Assembly: GCA_934647235.1 (NCBI GenBank)
Contig: CAKUFG010000003.1
Coordinates: 56,770 to 120,769, forward strand
Origin: an uncultured Clostridia bacterium
Lineage (GTDB): Bacteria; Bacillota; Clostridia; Christensenellales; Aristaeellaceae
Direction: 5' to 3'
Length of the DNA stretch: 64,000 bases
Of the stretch, positions 50,469 to 59,040 are shown piece by piece. The notes beneath the pieces were generated by a model. It was not told the DNA's origin. It worked only from the letters and a program-made list of their open reading frames with translations, and did no database searches. Position 1 is the first letter of the stretch, and each line of letters opens with the position of its first letter. A program made the translations under genes and the position numbers.

Positions 50469-52004
50469 TTAATCCAGGCCCTTCGCGTGCTTATACTGGC
50501 GGGTCAGCTCTTCGCAGTATTCCTGCATGCCGATGCCGTACAGCTCCTGAATGAACTTATCCCAGTTTTCCTTGGTCAGTTCCTTCTGGCCGTTGAAGAA
50601 ACTCATGATATCCTCTTCCACCTTGGTCTGAATATCGTTGTAGCTCATCACGTTTTCAGCCATTTCCGTGGTGTTGTAGTTGATGTTCAGGTCGAAAGGC
50701 GCCTTGGCGGCGAAGGTATCGCCCTGATGGCGGATCCATTCGTTCTGCATGTTCTGCACGCCGTCCGCATCGTACATGACGCAGTCAGATTCCACAGGCA
50801 GACCAACGGAGTACCAGAAGTCCTTGGAATACTTGGGATAACCGGCAGCTTCGTAATCCAGATCCTTCACGATATGCAGGGTCTTGGCTTCCTCTCCATA
50901 GGTTTCCACATCGTAATCCCAGTAGATGCCCTGCGGGCCCTTCTGCGCGCTGTAGTTATTCGCCCAGTCGGAGAACAGGAACTCCAGCACCTTCAGATAG
51001 GCGCGGATGGTTTCATCAGAGGATTTGGCGTTGAACAGCATCGCGCCGCTGGCGGCCTTGATCTGGGTTTCGCACAGCTCGCCGTTGCGGGTCATGCCGT
51101 TGACGGAGGCCCACCACTTCGCTTCGGGCACGTTGGCGCGCAGGTTGATATACTGGTTGCACAGGTCGGTGGAGTAGGCGGCAGAGGCAGCCACGCGGCC
51201 GGAGGCCAGATACTGCTTTACGGTGTTGGTATCCCAGGAGTAGTTTTCCTTATGGATGATGCCGTCAGCATACCACTGATGCATTTTTTCCAGGAAATCA
51301 TAGTAGCCTTCCTGCAGATAGTAGGGTTTGACCAGGCCGTCGGTCTCGTCCAGCCAGTTGGAGTAGCCATACTTGGTGAAGCCGCCCAAGAAATGATATT
51401 CCATGGTAGTCATGTTGCCGCGGGTGATCAGGGCGATGGTTTCGCCGTTGCCGAAGGGATCGGCTTCCTTGACGGCATACAGATACTTTTCAAATTCTTC
51501 AAAGGTGGTCGGATAGGTTTCCTCGGTGTAGCCCAGCTGCTTGAGGAAATCCTCACGGATGAAGGACTGATAGAACACACGGTTGCAGTTGCGCGGCAGG
51601 CCCCATACGTTGCCTTCGCTGTCAGTCACAGTTGACAAACCGCCGAAGTTTTCCCAGGTTTTCATGGTATTCGGAATGGCATCCAAATACTCGTTGATGG
51701 TGCGGATCATGCCGTACTCGCTGTACTGCATCCAGTCGCCCCACCACACGTCGATGGTCGTATCGCCGGTCAGCAGCGCGTTCTGCTTTTCGGTGTTGTT
51801 GGTGCCGTCCAGGGTGATCTGGTTGATCAGCACGCCGGTGTTCTCCAGGATCCAATCCTGCACCAGCTTGTAGCCTTCATTAGAAGAGTTGGTGGCGGAC
51901 TCGGGGCCGATGACGGTCACGGTGATGGGTTCGTCAGCGACGGCGAGGGGCGCCATAGCGCACAGCATCACCAGCGCCAGCGCGAGAGCAAGCAGCTTTT
52001 TCAT
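50469..52004 (-). CDS. ABC transporter substrate-binding protein, LplA/LipO type
   Basis: A 511-residue exported binding protein. Signal peptide 1-24 (ends PLAVA); there is no lipobox, unlike Bacillus LplA. VTVIGPESATNSSNEGYKLVQDWILENTG and DVWWGDWMQYSEYGMIRTINEYLD are typical of this large CUT1 binding-protein family. ATG 52004 was chosen because AGGAGG lies 10-11 nt upstream. As the first transporter gene after the AraC-type regulator it is the likely direct target of that regulator. Confidence 0.9.
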   Translation of the reverse strand: MKKLLALALALVMLCAMAPLAVADEPITVTVIGPESATNSSNEGYKLVQDWILENTGVLINQITLDGTNNTEKQNALLTGDTTIDVWWGDWMQYSEYGMIRTINEYLDAIPNTMKTWENFGGLSTVTDSEGNVWGLPRNCNRVFYQSFIREDFLKQLGYTEETYPTTFEEFEKYLYAVKEADPFGNGETIALITRGNMTTMEYHFLGGFTKYGYSNWLDETDGLVKPYYLQEGYYDFLEKMHQWYADGIIHKENYSWDTNTVKQYLASGRVAASAAYSTDLCNQYINLRANVPEAKWWASVNGMTRNGELCETQIKAASGAMLFNAKSSDETIRAYLKVLEFLFSDWANNYSAQKGPQGIYWDYDVETYGEEAKTLHIVKDLDYEAAGYPKYSKDFWYSVGLPVESDCVMYDADGVQNMQNEWIRHQGDTFAAKAPFDLNINYNTTEMAENVMSYNDIQTKVEEDIMSFFNGQKELTKENWDKFIQELYGIGMQEYCEELTRQYKHAKGLD

Positions 52005-52046
52005 CTGGGAAAAGCCTCCTTCTTTTTTTGCATCACACAGATGCAT

Positions 52047-52289
52047 TTGCTGTTTTCAGCCTACTTAATTTTCTTCATCGCGGCAAGACAAAAAATCGGA
52101 CATTTCAACGCAATTTTGCAGTTTTTGTTTGTTTTGTCTTTGTGCGTACCATTATATACATCTAAATTTTTATTCTGGTCAACACATTTCCGTTTTTTCG
52201 GGTAAAAAAGGCAAAAATCAGGTCCTTCAAAGCAAAAGCCTTCTCCCTGTGAGAGAAGGTCTTTTTGCTTGTTATCTCGCAGGGCGCGC
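52047..52289. other. Intergenic region between regulator and importer operon
   Basis: This gap is AT-rich at 52080-52200 and should hold the importer promoter on the minus strand. A TTGACC (52176-52171) and a TATAAT (52150-52145) are visible but 20 nt apart, so the basal promoter is weak, as expected for one that needs an activator. The rest holds the terminator of the AraC-type gene. Confidence 0.5.
52228..52260 (-). terminator. Terminator of the AraC-type regulator gene
   Basis: Minus strand: CCTTCTC (52259-52253) pairs with GAGAAGG (52245-52239), followed by CTTTTGCTTT. Confidence 0.65.
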
Positions 52290-54590
52290 TCAGCCCTCCA
52301 TCCGCTTTTTGCGCATATATTCACTGGGCGACAGTCCGGTATACTGCTTGAATATCTTGCTGAAGTAATGCCCCTGGCTGTATCCCAGCGACTCGGCAAT
52401 CTCCTGCACCTGCGCGTTATCAGCCAGCAGCAGCTCCTTGGCGCGCTCCATGCGGCAGTCGGTCAGATACTGCGTGTAGTTCACGCCCGTAACACGCTTG
52501 AACACCTTGCTCAGATACACTGAGGACAGCCCCAGCTTGTCCGCCGCAGCCGACAGGTTCATGTTGCTGCCGCAATCGTGCTTGAGCATTTCAAGCAGCG
52601 CCTGCACATAGCCGTTGGTTTCCTGCTTCTCCTGAGCGGCCTCGGTTTCCTCCATGCGGTTGATCAGCGTATGGCAGATGTCCATCACCGCGTCCACACT
52701 GTCCATGTTCAGCGCGCGGGTATACATATCCTGCGGGATATCCTTAAACTGCTCGGGCGCGCCGCAATGCTTGGAAAACGCCTCCATCACCGTGGCCAGG
52801 GTGTATACCATGCGGTGACGGATATGCAGATAATCCATCTGCTGCATGCTCTCCTTCAGCTCTGTTCGCAGATTTTCAAGGTTCAGCCGCGCCTCCTGCC
52901 AGGCCTCCTGCCGCAGGTTGGTGCTCAACTGGCTGCTCATTTCCCACATACGCAGCCCCACGGAGGATACGTAGTTTTCCACCTGCCGGTCGTACTGCAT
53001 CTGGCGGCTGCCGCTGATGCGCTGATAGCGCAGCAGCATGGTGGCGCGCAGCCAGCACTCCTTGACGTCGCGCATATTTTCGCAATATCCGCCGATAGCC
53101 AGCAGGCTGGCGGATTCCATCTTTTGGGTCACACGCTGATGCCAGTCGGCCAACTGGCCGCTGCGCTGATTGAAATCCCCCGGCTCGCAGTGCAAGGCGA
53201 TCAGCAGCATGTTTTCAGCCATCAGCACGCTTTCCAGGCCCAGGCTTTCAAAGCTCTCCCGCAGGGAGTGATGCATCATCTGCAGTTCGCCTGCAGCACG
53301 GTTCTTGGGCAGGCCCTCATCGTTAAACACATCCAGCACCGCCAGCAAAAAGCGCTCGCTGACAGCCGGCTCGTAGCGCATTTCTCCCTCGCGCTGTATG
53401 GGCACGCGCCCCAGGATTGCCCAGTTCCAGTAATGATAGCGCATGGCGGCGCGGCTTTCCTGCATCCACTGGCTCAGGTTTTCCATCTCGGTGCCGCGCA
53501 GCAGCAGGGGCATTTTTTCTATTTTCTCGCTGTCATGGTTCAGCACGGCCTGCGCCGGGTAAATGGCCTGCCGGCCGACATAGAACATCATGCCGATCAT
53601 AATCGCCGCCATACACAGCATGACCAGCCCGACCGCCGCCGCCGAGCTGCTGATCTGCCGCTGAAGCTGTTCGGTATTGCAGATCAGGGTCAGGTTGCGA
53701 TCCTGCGAGGAAATATAGCGCTTGGCGCAGAGTTTGCCCTGCTTATACTGCAGAAAATCCTCTTTTTCCTGCAAAAAATCCTCCAGTGGACGCTCGCCGG
53801 GCAGGTATTCCTGATACAGCGCCACCGCCTGCTTGGGATCAAGCAGCTCCCCAGCCTGCCCGGCCAGCAGCACCTGCCCATCCCCCGCCGTCAGGATCGT
53901 CACATCATCCGCATCCTCCTGGCCATTGAGGATATAGCTTTTATACAGCCTTTCCGCATCCAGGTTAAAGACGATATAAGTTGTCGCCGCGCCGCGGATA
54001 ATGGGCTTATAGATCACGCTGATTACCTGATACGCCTCGGTGGGCGTGGGATAAATGGTGCGCACAGGCAGGGTGGTGCTGCTGCGGGAGGTAGCGTTGA
54101 GCTCCTGCAGCCACATCAGATCGAAGAACTTTTCGATGGTGGAGTCCATGCGCGGATAGGTAATCACCACGTTTTTGGTCGCGTCATAATAATAGATCGA
54201 ATTGATGATATCGCTGCTGTCCTGCGAAGTGCGCAGCAGATCGCGCACAGAGGCCTTGAGGCTGACGTAGGCCGCCGTGCGCTGGATATCGGCATAAGGC
54301 GCTTTTTCGTTTTCCAGGTATGCGCCGTCCAGCACCTTGCTGTATGCCTTGACCTCCTCGGAGGTCATCAGCGATTGATACAGGCGCGTGACGGTCTGAT
54401 CCATCAGCGTCAGCGCCGTATCGGCCTGGGCCAGGCGCGCACGGGTGTATTCGGCCTGCTGCTCCCGCAGCATGGTCTGCACATTTTTGATCCACTGTAT
54501 GCAGATGATCCCCGCCGGAACCATCACGCACAGCATCGCCACCGCCAGCAGACGCATGCCAAAGCGGCTTTTTATACTTCTACCTGTCAA
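52290..54590 (-). CDS. Membrane-bound AraC-family regulator with extracellular sensor domain
   Basis: A 766-residue one-component regulator. TM helix at about 10-32, a long extracellular dCache-like sensor (about 33-325), a second TM helix (about 330-350), a cytoplasmic middle part, and a C-terminal double helix-turn-helix AraC domain (about 660-766) with LSAAADKLGLSSVYLSKVFK and EIAESLGYSQGHYFSKIFKQ. Such proteins sense an outside ligand and switch on the neighbouring LplABC importer. The TTG at 54590 follows GGGAG at 9-10 nt spacing, and the promoter at 54626-54654 excludes the longer start at 54620. Confidence 0.87.
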   Translation of the reverse strand: MTGRSIKSRFGMRLLAVAMLCVMVPAGIICIQWIKNVQTMLREQQAEYTRARLAQADTALTLMDQTVTRLYQSLMTSEEVKAYSKVLDGAYLENEKAPYADIQRTAAYVSLKASVRDLLRTSQDSSDIINSIYYYDATKNVVITYPRMDSTIEKFFDLMWLQELNATSRSSTTLPVRTIYPTPTEAYQVISVIYKPIIRGAATTYIVFNLDAERLYKSYILNGQEDADDVTILTAGDGQVLLAGQAGELLDPKQAVALYQEYLPGERPLEDFLQEKEDFLQYKQGKLCAKRYISSQDRNLTLICNTEQLQRQISSSAAAVGLVMLCMAAIMIGMMFYVGRQAIYPAQAVLNHDSEKIEKMPLLLRGTEMENLSQWMQESRAAMRYHYWNWAILGRVPIQREGEMRYEPAVSERFLLAVLDVFNDEGLPKNRAAGELQMMHHSLRESFESLGLESVLMAENMLLIALHCEPGDFNQRSGQLADWHQRVTQKMESASLLAIGGYCENMRDVKECWLRATMLLRYQRISGSRQMQYDRQVENYVSSVGLRMWEMSSQLSTNLRQEAWQEARLNLENLRTELKESMQQMDYLHIRHRMVYTLATVMEAFSKHCGAPEQFKDIPQDMYTRALNMDSVDAVMDICHTLINRMEETEAAQEKQETNGYVQALLEMLKHDCGSNMNLSAAADKLGLSSVYLSKVFKRVTGVNYTQYLTDCRMERAKELLLADNAQVQEIAESLGYSQGHYFSKIFKQYTGLSPSEYMRKKRMEG

Positions 54591-54625
54591 AGCGCTACGC
54601 TCCCGTATAAAATAAATCAAAATTT

Positions 54626-54654
54626 ATTATAAACGGCGGCGCGCCTTCTGTCAA
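54626..54654 (-). promoter_or_regulatory. Consensus sigma-A promoter of the AraC-type regulator gene
   Basis: Minus strand: TTGACA (54654-54649), exactly 17 nt, TATAAT (54631-54626). Both hexamers are perfect. Confidence 0.88.
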
Positions 54655-54747
54655 ATGTATGTTTCAGGAAAATCCGGAGGCCAGAAAAACCGCCGCAGGC
54701 CATAGCCTGCGGCGGTTGTGCGTTTGTTTTACTCAGGAAAGTCCGAA

Positions 54748-55920
54748 TCAGATGCGGGCGACGCCGGTCTTGTGCGCGGCTTCTACAACCGCAGCGGCGA
54801 CAGCCTTGGCCACGCTCTTGTCCAGGGCGCTGGCGATGATGTTTTCTTCGTTCAGCTCATCCTCGGGGATCAGGTTGGCCAGGGCGATGGAGGTGGCAAC
54901 CTTCATTTCCTCGTTGATGCAGGACGCGCGGCAATCCAGCGCGCCGCGGAAGATGCCGGGGAAGGCCAGCACGTTGTTGATCTGGTTGGGGAAATCGCTG
55001 CGGCCCGTGCCCACGATGCGCGCGCCGGCGGCCTTGGCCTTGTCGGGCATGATTTCGGGGGTGGGGTTGGCCATGGGGAACATGATGGAATCCGCCGCCA
55101 TGGACTTGACCATTTCTTCGGTCACGATGTTGGGGGCGGAAACGCCGATGAACACGTCCGCGCCCTTCATGGCGTCGGCCAGGGTGCCCATCTTGTGCTC
55201 CAGGTTGGTCACTTCGGCGATTTCAGCATGGGCGGAGTTCAGATCGGGCATGCCCTTGCAGATGATGCCGAAACGGTCCACCATCGTCAGGTGCTTTACG
55301 CCCAGGTTCAGCAGGTGCTTGCCGATGGCAATACCGGCGGAGCCCGCGCCGTTGATGACGACCTTCACGTCGCCGATCTGCTTTTTAACCACCTTCAGGG
55401 CGTTGATCAGCGCGGCGGCCACCACGATGGCGGTGCCATGCTGGTCGTCATGGAACACGGGGATATCGCAGATTTCCTTCAGCTTGCGTTCCACCTCGAA
55501 GCAGCGGGGAGCGCTGATATCCTCCAGGTTGATGCCGCCGAAGCTGCCGGAGATCAGGTAGATGGTGCGTACCAGCTCGTCAACATCCTTGCTGCGGATG
55601 CAGATGGGGAACGCATCCACATCGGCAAAGGCCTTGAACAGAGCGCACTTGCCCTCCATAACGGGCATGCCGGCTTCGGGGCCGATATCGCCCAGGCCCA
55701 GGATGGCGGTGCCGTCGGTGATGACGGCCACCAGGTTGTTGCGGCGGGTCAGCTCGTAGCTCTTGTTATAATCGTTATGGATCACCATGCACGCCTCGGC
55801 AACGCCGGGGGTGTAAGCCAGGGACAGATCCTCACGGTTGTTGATGGGGCAGCGATTGATGACCTCAATCTTGCCGTTCCACTCATAGTGCTTTTTCAGC
55901 GATTCTTGTCTGATATCCAT
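54748..55920 (-). CDS. NAD(P)-dependent malic enzyme
   Basis: A 390-residue oxidative decarboxylase converting malate to pyruvate and CO2. The malic domain shows LSLAYTPGVAEAC and FHDDQHGTAIV (metal Asp residues), and the Rossmann loop is INGAGSAGIAIGKHLL; SAPNIVTEEMVKSM and FPMANPTPEIMPDKA are also typical. It is the short, bacterial type without a phosphotransacetylase tail. Coenzyme preference cannot be read with certainty. ATG 55920 follows GAGGA; 4 nt separate it from the upstream dehydrogenase gene. Confidence 0.93.
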   Translation of the reverse strand: MDIRQESLKKHYEWNGKIEVINRCPINNREDLSLAYTPGVAEACMVIHNDYNKSYELTRRNNLVAVITDGTAILGLGDIGPEAGMPVMEGKCALFKAFADVDAFPICIRSKDVDELVRTIYLISGSFGGINLEDISAPRCFEVERKLKEICDIPVFHDDQHGTAIVVAAALINALKVVKKQIGDVKVVINGAGSAGIAIGKHLLNLGVKHLTMVDRFGIICKGMPDLNSAHAEIAEVTNLEHKMGTLADAMKGADVFIGVSAPNIVTEEMVKSMAADSIMFPMANPTPEIMPDKAKAAGARIVGTGRSDFPNQINNVLAFPGIFRGALDCRASCINEEMKVATSIALANLIPEDELNEENIIASALDKSVAKAVAAAVVEAAHKTGVARI

Positions 55921-55924
55921 GGCA

Positions 55925-57037
55925 TTAATCCTCAAAGGGGAAGTGATACTGGTTCAGGCCCAGCTCATCCCGGATCGCAATGATTTCCTTCTGCACGGAA
56001 TCATTGATGGGTACGCCGGCCTTACGGGCCAGGCGGATTTCATGCTCTTTTTCGCCCGCGGTGTAGATGCGCTCGCAGCCGGGAGCCTTCTGGGAAGCAC
56101 GCACGGCGCGCAGGATGTCGCCGGCCTTCTTGCGGCATACGTCCTCGCCCATGAAGTGATCGGTATCGATGGCAATGAAGAAGTGGCCCAGATGATAAGG
56201 ACGGATGTTGCCGTTCTCATCCTTGCCGTCCAGATCCTTGCCGTACCAGCCATCCTGCAGGACGGCGGAGAGCAGCTCGATGATCATGGCGTAGCCATAG
56301 CCCTTATAGCCGCCCAGCGCTTCGCCGATGCCGCCCAGGGTGGTCAGCGCAGCCTGGCCGCCGCGGATCTTCTTGAGCGCTTCGCCGGCGTCGCCCGTTA
56401 CGGGGCTGCCGTCGCGGGCAATCAGGGTGCCTTCGGGGATTTCCTTGCCGATGCGGGCGTAGTATTCCACGCGGCCGTTCTGGATGATGGAGGTAGCGCA
56501 GTCAATCAGGAAGTTGAAGTCCTCGTCGGTGGGAATGCCCACGGTCAGGGGGTTGGTGCCGAACATGCCCTCAACGCCGAAGGTAGGCGCAACGGAGGGA
56601 CGGGCGTTGGTACCGGTCATGCCGATGCAGCCCGCGTTGGCGGCCATATCCGCATAGTAGCCGGCGATGCCGTAGTGGGTGGAATTGCGCACGGCGACCA
56701 TGCCCATGCCGTATTCCTTGGCCTTCTTGATAGCCATTTCCATGGACTTATAACCGATGACCTGACCCATGCCGTGATGGCCGTCCACAACGGCGGTGGT
56801 GGGGGTTTCCTTGATGATTTCAAAGTTGGTCACGGGGAACTGGATGCCGGCCTTGATGCGGTCCAGATAGATGGGCTTGAAGCGGTTTACGCCGTGGGAC
56901 TCGATGCCGCGCTTGTCAGACTCCAGCAGCACGTCCGCGCAAATCTTGGCATCCTCTTCGGGAATGCCGTAGCCCTTGAACGCATCCACAACAAAGTTGG
57001 TGATGACATCCCAGCTGACGATGTTGTTCTTCGCCAT
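55925..57037 (-). CDS. Ldh-family malate/2-hydroxyacid dehydrogenase
   Basis: A 370-residue member of the LDH2/MDH2 (YlbC/ComC) oxidoreductases, unrelated to classical LDH. Landmarks are KRGIESHGVNRF (catalytic His), VDGHHGMGQVIGYKSM, VRNSTHYGIAGYYADMA, NPLTVGIPT and GGIGEALGGYKGYGYAM. Members reduce or oxidise malate, sulfolactate, ureidoglycolate or similar. Because the next gene is malic enzyme, malate is the most economical guess. ATG 57037 has GGAGG 10 nt upstream. Confidence 0.9.
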   Translation of the reverse strand: MAKNNIVSWDVITNFVVDAFKGYGIPEEDAKICADVLLESDKRGIESHGVNRFKPIYLDRIKAGIQFPVTNFEIIKETPTTAVVDGHHGMGQVIGYKSMEMAIKKAKEYGMGMVAVRNSTHYGIAGYYADMAANAGCIGMTGTNARPSVAPTFGVEGMFGTNPLTVGIPTDEDFNFLIDCATSIIQNGRVEYYARIGKEIPEGTLIARDGSPVTGDAGEALKKIRGGQAALTTLGGIGEALGGYKGYGYAMIIELLSAVLQDGWYGKDLDGKDENGNIRPYHLGHFFIAIDTDHFMGEDVCRKKAGDILRAVRASQKAPGCERIYTAGEKEHEIRLARKAGVPINDSVQKEIIAIRDELGLNQYHFPFED

Positions 57038-57119
57038 GATTGATATGCCTCCATCCTGAAAATAGTAGATTGGGGTACAAATGGTAAAGGGAATCGACAT
57101 CCCAATTTCCACCAATACC

Positions 57120-57147
57120 AGTATAACATATCCAGCGGATTTGTCAA
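57120..57147 (-). promoter_or_regulatory. Sigma-A promoter of the Ldh-malic enzyme operon
   Basis: Minus strand: TTGACA (57147-57142), 16 nt, TATACT (57125-57120). Confidence 0.75.
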
Positions 57148-57203
57148 TTCATCTATTGAAATATCGATACAAAAATATCAAGCTTTTTGTACCGCGCCTT
57201 TTC

Positions 57204-57241
57204 TTTTTGCTTTTTGCGCCTTTTTTTTTGCTTTTTGCGCC
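57204..57241. repeat. T-rich direct repeat in the divergent promoter region
   Basis: TTTTTGCTTTTTGCGCC occurs twice (57204-57220 and 57225-57241), 21 nt apart, between the divergent promoters of the Ldh operon and mrp. It may be a bent or slipped-strand tract; no function is assigned. Confidence 0.85.
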
Positions 57242-57247
57242 GTTTGC

Positions 57248-57275
57248 TTGACTAAAGCAGCCAAATCAGTATAAT
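57248..57275 (+). promoter_or_regulatory. Sigma-A promoter of mrp
   Basis: TTGACT (57248-57253), 16 nt, TATAAT (57270-57275). Confidence 0.75.
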
Positions 57276-57328
57276 ATCAAAGGTGATGTACGTCTCGTAC
57301 ATGATTATATCAGATAGAAGGAATCATC

Positions 57329-58162
57329 ATGAGCGAAAATTGCACCCATGACTGCTCCACTTGCTCCAGCGCCTGCGCATCGCGCACCGCGCCGCAGGAT
57401 CTGCTTGAAAAGCCCAACGACATGACCCATGTCAAAAAGCTGATCGGCGTGGTCAGCGGCAAGGGCGGCGTGGGCAAAAGCCTGGTCACCTCCATGCTGG
57501 CCGTGCTGATGAGCCGTCAGGGCTACACCGCCGCCGTGCTGGATGCAGATATGACCGGCCCCTCCATCCCCCGCGCCTTCGGCCTGCACGAGCAGGCGCA
57601 GGGCACCGATATCGGCATCATGCCCGTCGTTACCAAAACCGGTATTCGGGTGATGAGCCTGAACCTGCTGCTGGAGCACGATACCGATCCCGTTGTATGG
57701 CGCGGCCCGGTCATTGCCGGCGCGGTCAAGCAGTTCTGGACTGACGTTGTGTGGGGCGACGTAGACTTTATGTTTGTGGATATGCCTCCGGGAACGGGCG
57801 ACGTGCCCCTGACGGTGTTCCAGTCGCTGCCGGTGGACGGCATTGTGGTTGTGGCCACCCCGCAGGAGCTGGTGGGCATGATTGTTGAAAAGGCCGTCAA
57901 GATGGCCGATATGATGAACGTGCCGGTGCTGGGGCTGGTGGAAAATATGTCCTCCTTCCGCTGCCCGGACTGCGGCAAGGTGCACGCCATCTTCGGCGAA
58001 AGCCATGCCGATGACATCGCCAAGGCCCATGGCATCTCCCCCGTGTGCCGCCTGCCCATCAATCCCAAGCTTGCCGCCGCCGTAGACGCGGGCATGATTG
58101 AGCTGATGGACGAAAACGGCCTGGACGCGCTGGCGGATAAGCTGGCCGGCCTGCTGCGGTAA
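57329..58162 (+). CDS. mrp: Mrp/NBP35 family Fe-S cluster carrier ATPase
   Basis: A 277-residue P-loop ATPase that carries and delivers Fe-S clusters. The deviant Walker A is VVSGKGGVGKS, with LDADMTGPSIPRAFG and FVDMPPGTGDVPLTV after it; a C-terminal CPDC binds the bridging cluster at the dimer interface. The N-terminus has four closely spaced Cys (5, 9, 12, 16), resembling the N-terminal ferredoxin-like motif of NBP35-type proteins. Single gene with own promoter and terminator. Confidence 0.92.
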   Translation: MSENCTHDCSTCSSACASRTAPQDLLEKPNDMTHVKKLIGVVSGKGGVGKSLVTSMLAVLMSRQGYTAAVLDADMTGPSIPRAFGLHEQAQGTDIGIMPVVTKTGIRVMSLNLLLEHDTDPVVWRGPVIAGAVKQFWTDVVWGDVDFMFVDMPPGTGDVPLTVFQSLPVDGIVVVATPQELVGMIVEKAVKMADMMNVPVLGLVENMSSFRCPDCGKVHAIFGESHADDIAKAHGISPVCRLPINPKLAAAVDAGMIELMDENGLDALADKLAGLLR

Positions 58163-58173
58163 ATCCCGAATCT

Positions 58174-58207
58174 GCGCATCCATGCCTGCCATGGATGCGC
58201 TTTTCTT
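58174..58207 (+). terminator. Terminator of mrp
   Basis: GCGCATCCATG (58174-58184) pairs with CATGGATGCGC (58190-58200), followed by TTTTCTTT. Confidence 0.9.
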
Positions 58208-58210
58208 TGC

Positions 58211-58239
58211 TTGACAGCGCCGTCGGAATGGCATAAAAT
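58211..58239 (+). promoter_or_regulatory. Sigma-A promoter of the cytidylate-kinase-like gene
   Basis: TTGACA (58211-58216), 17 nt, TAAAAT (58234-58239). Confidence 0.8.
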
Positions 58240-58270
58240 AGAAGCAGCACCTGGAAAGGAGTTGAATACC

Positions 58271-58867
58271 ATGACAAAATCCATTATCACCGTCAGCCGT
58301 GAGTTTGGCAGCGGCGGCCGTACCATCGCCCATAAGGTGGCCGAGCTTCTCGGCGTTCCCTATTATGATAAAGAGCTGATCAAGGCCGTGGCCGAAAAGA
58401 CGGGCTTTGATCCCAAATTCATTGAGGAGCGCGGCGAATACGCCCCCGGCCGGACGATTTTTTCCATGCTTCCTGTATTTGACGGCACGCAGGGCGCGCT
58501 CAGCGCGGCCGATTTTCTGTGGGCCATGCAGCGCCAGGTTATTATGGATCTGGCGGATAAAGGCCCCTGCGTCATCCTGGGCCGCTGCGCGGATTACATC
58601 CTGAAGGATCGTTCGGACGTGCTGAATGTGTTCGTCTACGCCGACAAGGCCTACCGTGCCGAGCGCATTGTGCGCCTGTACGGCCAAAGCGATAAGAAGC
58701 CCGAGGATCGCCTGGACGACAAGGACAAGCGCCGCAGCGTCAACTACAAGCACTATACCGGCCAGAACTGGGGCGAAATGCGCAACTACGACCTGTGCCT
58801 CAACAGCTCGCTCTTTGGCGAGGAAGCCTGCGCGCAGATTATCGCCGAGCTGGTCGAAAAGCGCTGA
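58271..58867 (+). CDS. Cytidylate kinase-like family protein
   Basis: A 198-residue P-loop protein. SREFGSGGRTIAHKVAELLG is a kinase phosphate loop of the AAA/Cmk-like group that lacks the canonical GKS, followed by YYDKELI; CVILGRCADYIL and a basic lid region (RLDDKDKRRSVNYKHYTG) come later, as in the Firmicute family annotated cytidylate-kinase-like. A true (d)CMP kinase is normally encoded elsewhere, so the substrate is uncertain. ATG 58271 follows AAAGGAG. Confidence 0.85.
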   Translation: MTKSIITVSREFGSGGRTIAHKVAELLGVPYYDKELIKAVAEKTGFDPKFIEERGEYAPGRTIFSMLPVFDGTQGALSAADFLWAMQRQVIMDLADKGPCVILGRCADYILKDRSDVLNVFVYADKAYRAERIVRLYGQSDKKPEDRLDDKDKRRSVNYKHYTGQNWGEMRNYDLCLNSSLFGEEACAQIIAELVEKR

Positions 58868-58918
58868 GCTCCTTTGGTAAATGCGGGCTCAACGCTGCCC
58901 TGATATCATAACACACAG

Positions 58919-58957
58919 CCCCTCTGCCTTGCTTATGCTGGGCGGAGGGGTATTTTT
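58919..58957 (+). terminator. Terminator of the cytidylate-kinase-like gene
   Basis: CCCCTCTGCC (58919-58928) pairs with GGCGGAGGGG (58941-58950), then TATTTTT. Confidence 0.85.
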
Positions 58958-58979
58958 GCGCAAACAACCGCTATTTTGC

Positions 58980-59008
58980 TTGACACTGCTTGCCGCGCCT
59001 GCTATAAT
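58980..59008 (+). promoter_or_regulatory. Sigma-A promoter of the ProX/YbaK-like gene
   Basis: TTGACA (58980-58985), 17 nt, TATAAT (59003-59008); GGGAGGG precedes ATG 59041. Confidence 0.85.
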
Positions 59009-59040
59009 CTCTCCAATTATCGCAAGGGAGGGACAGGCAT

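Noticed and set aside
52145..52176. TTGACC and TATAAT on the minus strand as a standard promoter of the LplA-type operon
   Set aside because: The spacer is 20 nt, outside the normal range; kept only as a weak, activator-dependent possibility.
57150..57180. Operator-like palindrome TTGAAATATC/AATATCAA before the Ldh operon
   Set aside because: The arms match poorly and the region is AT-rich, so symmetry could be chance.
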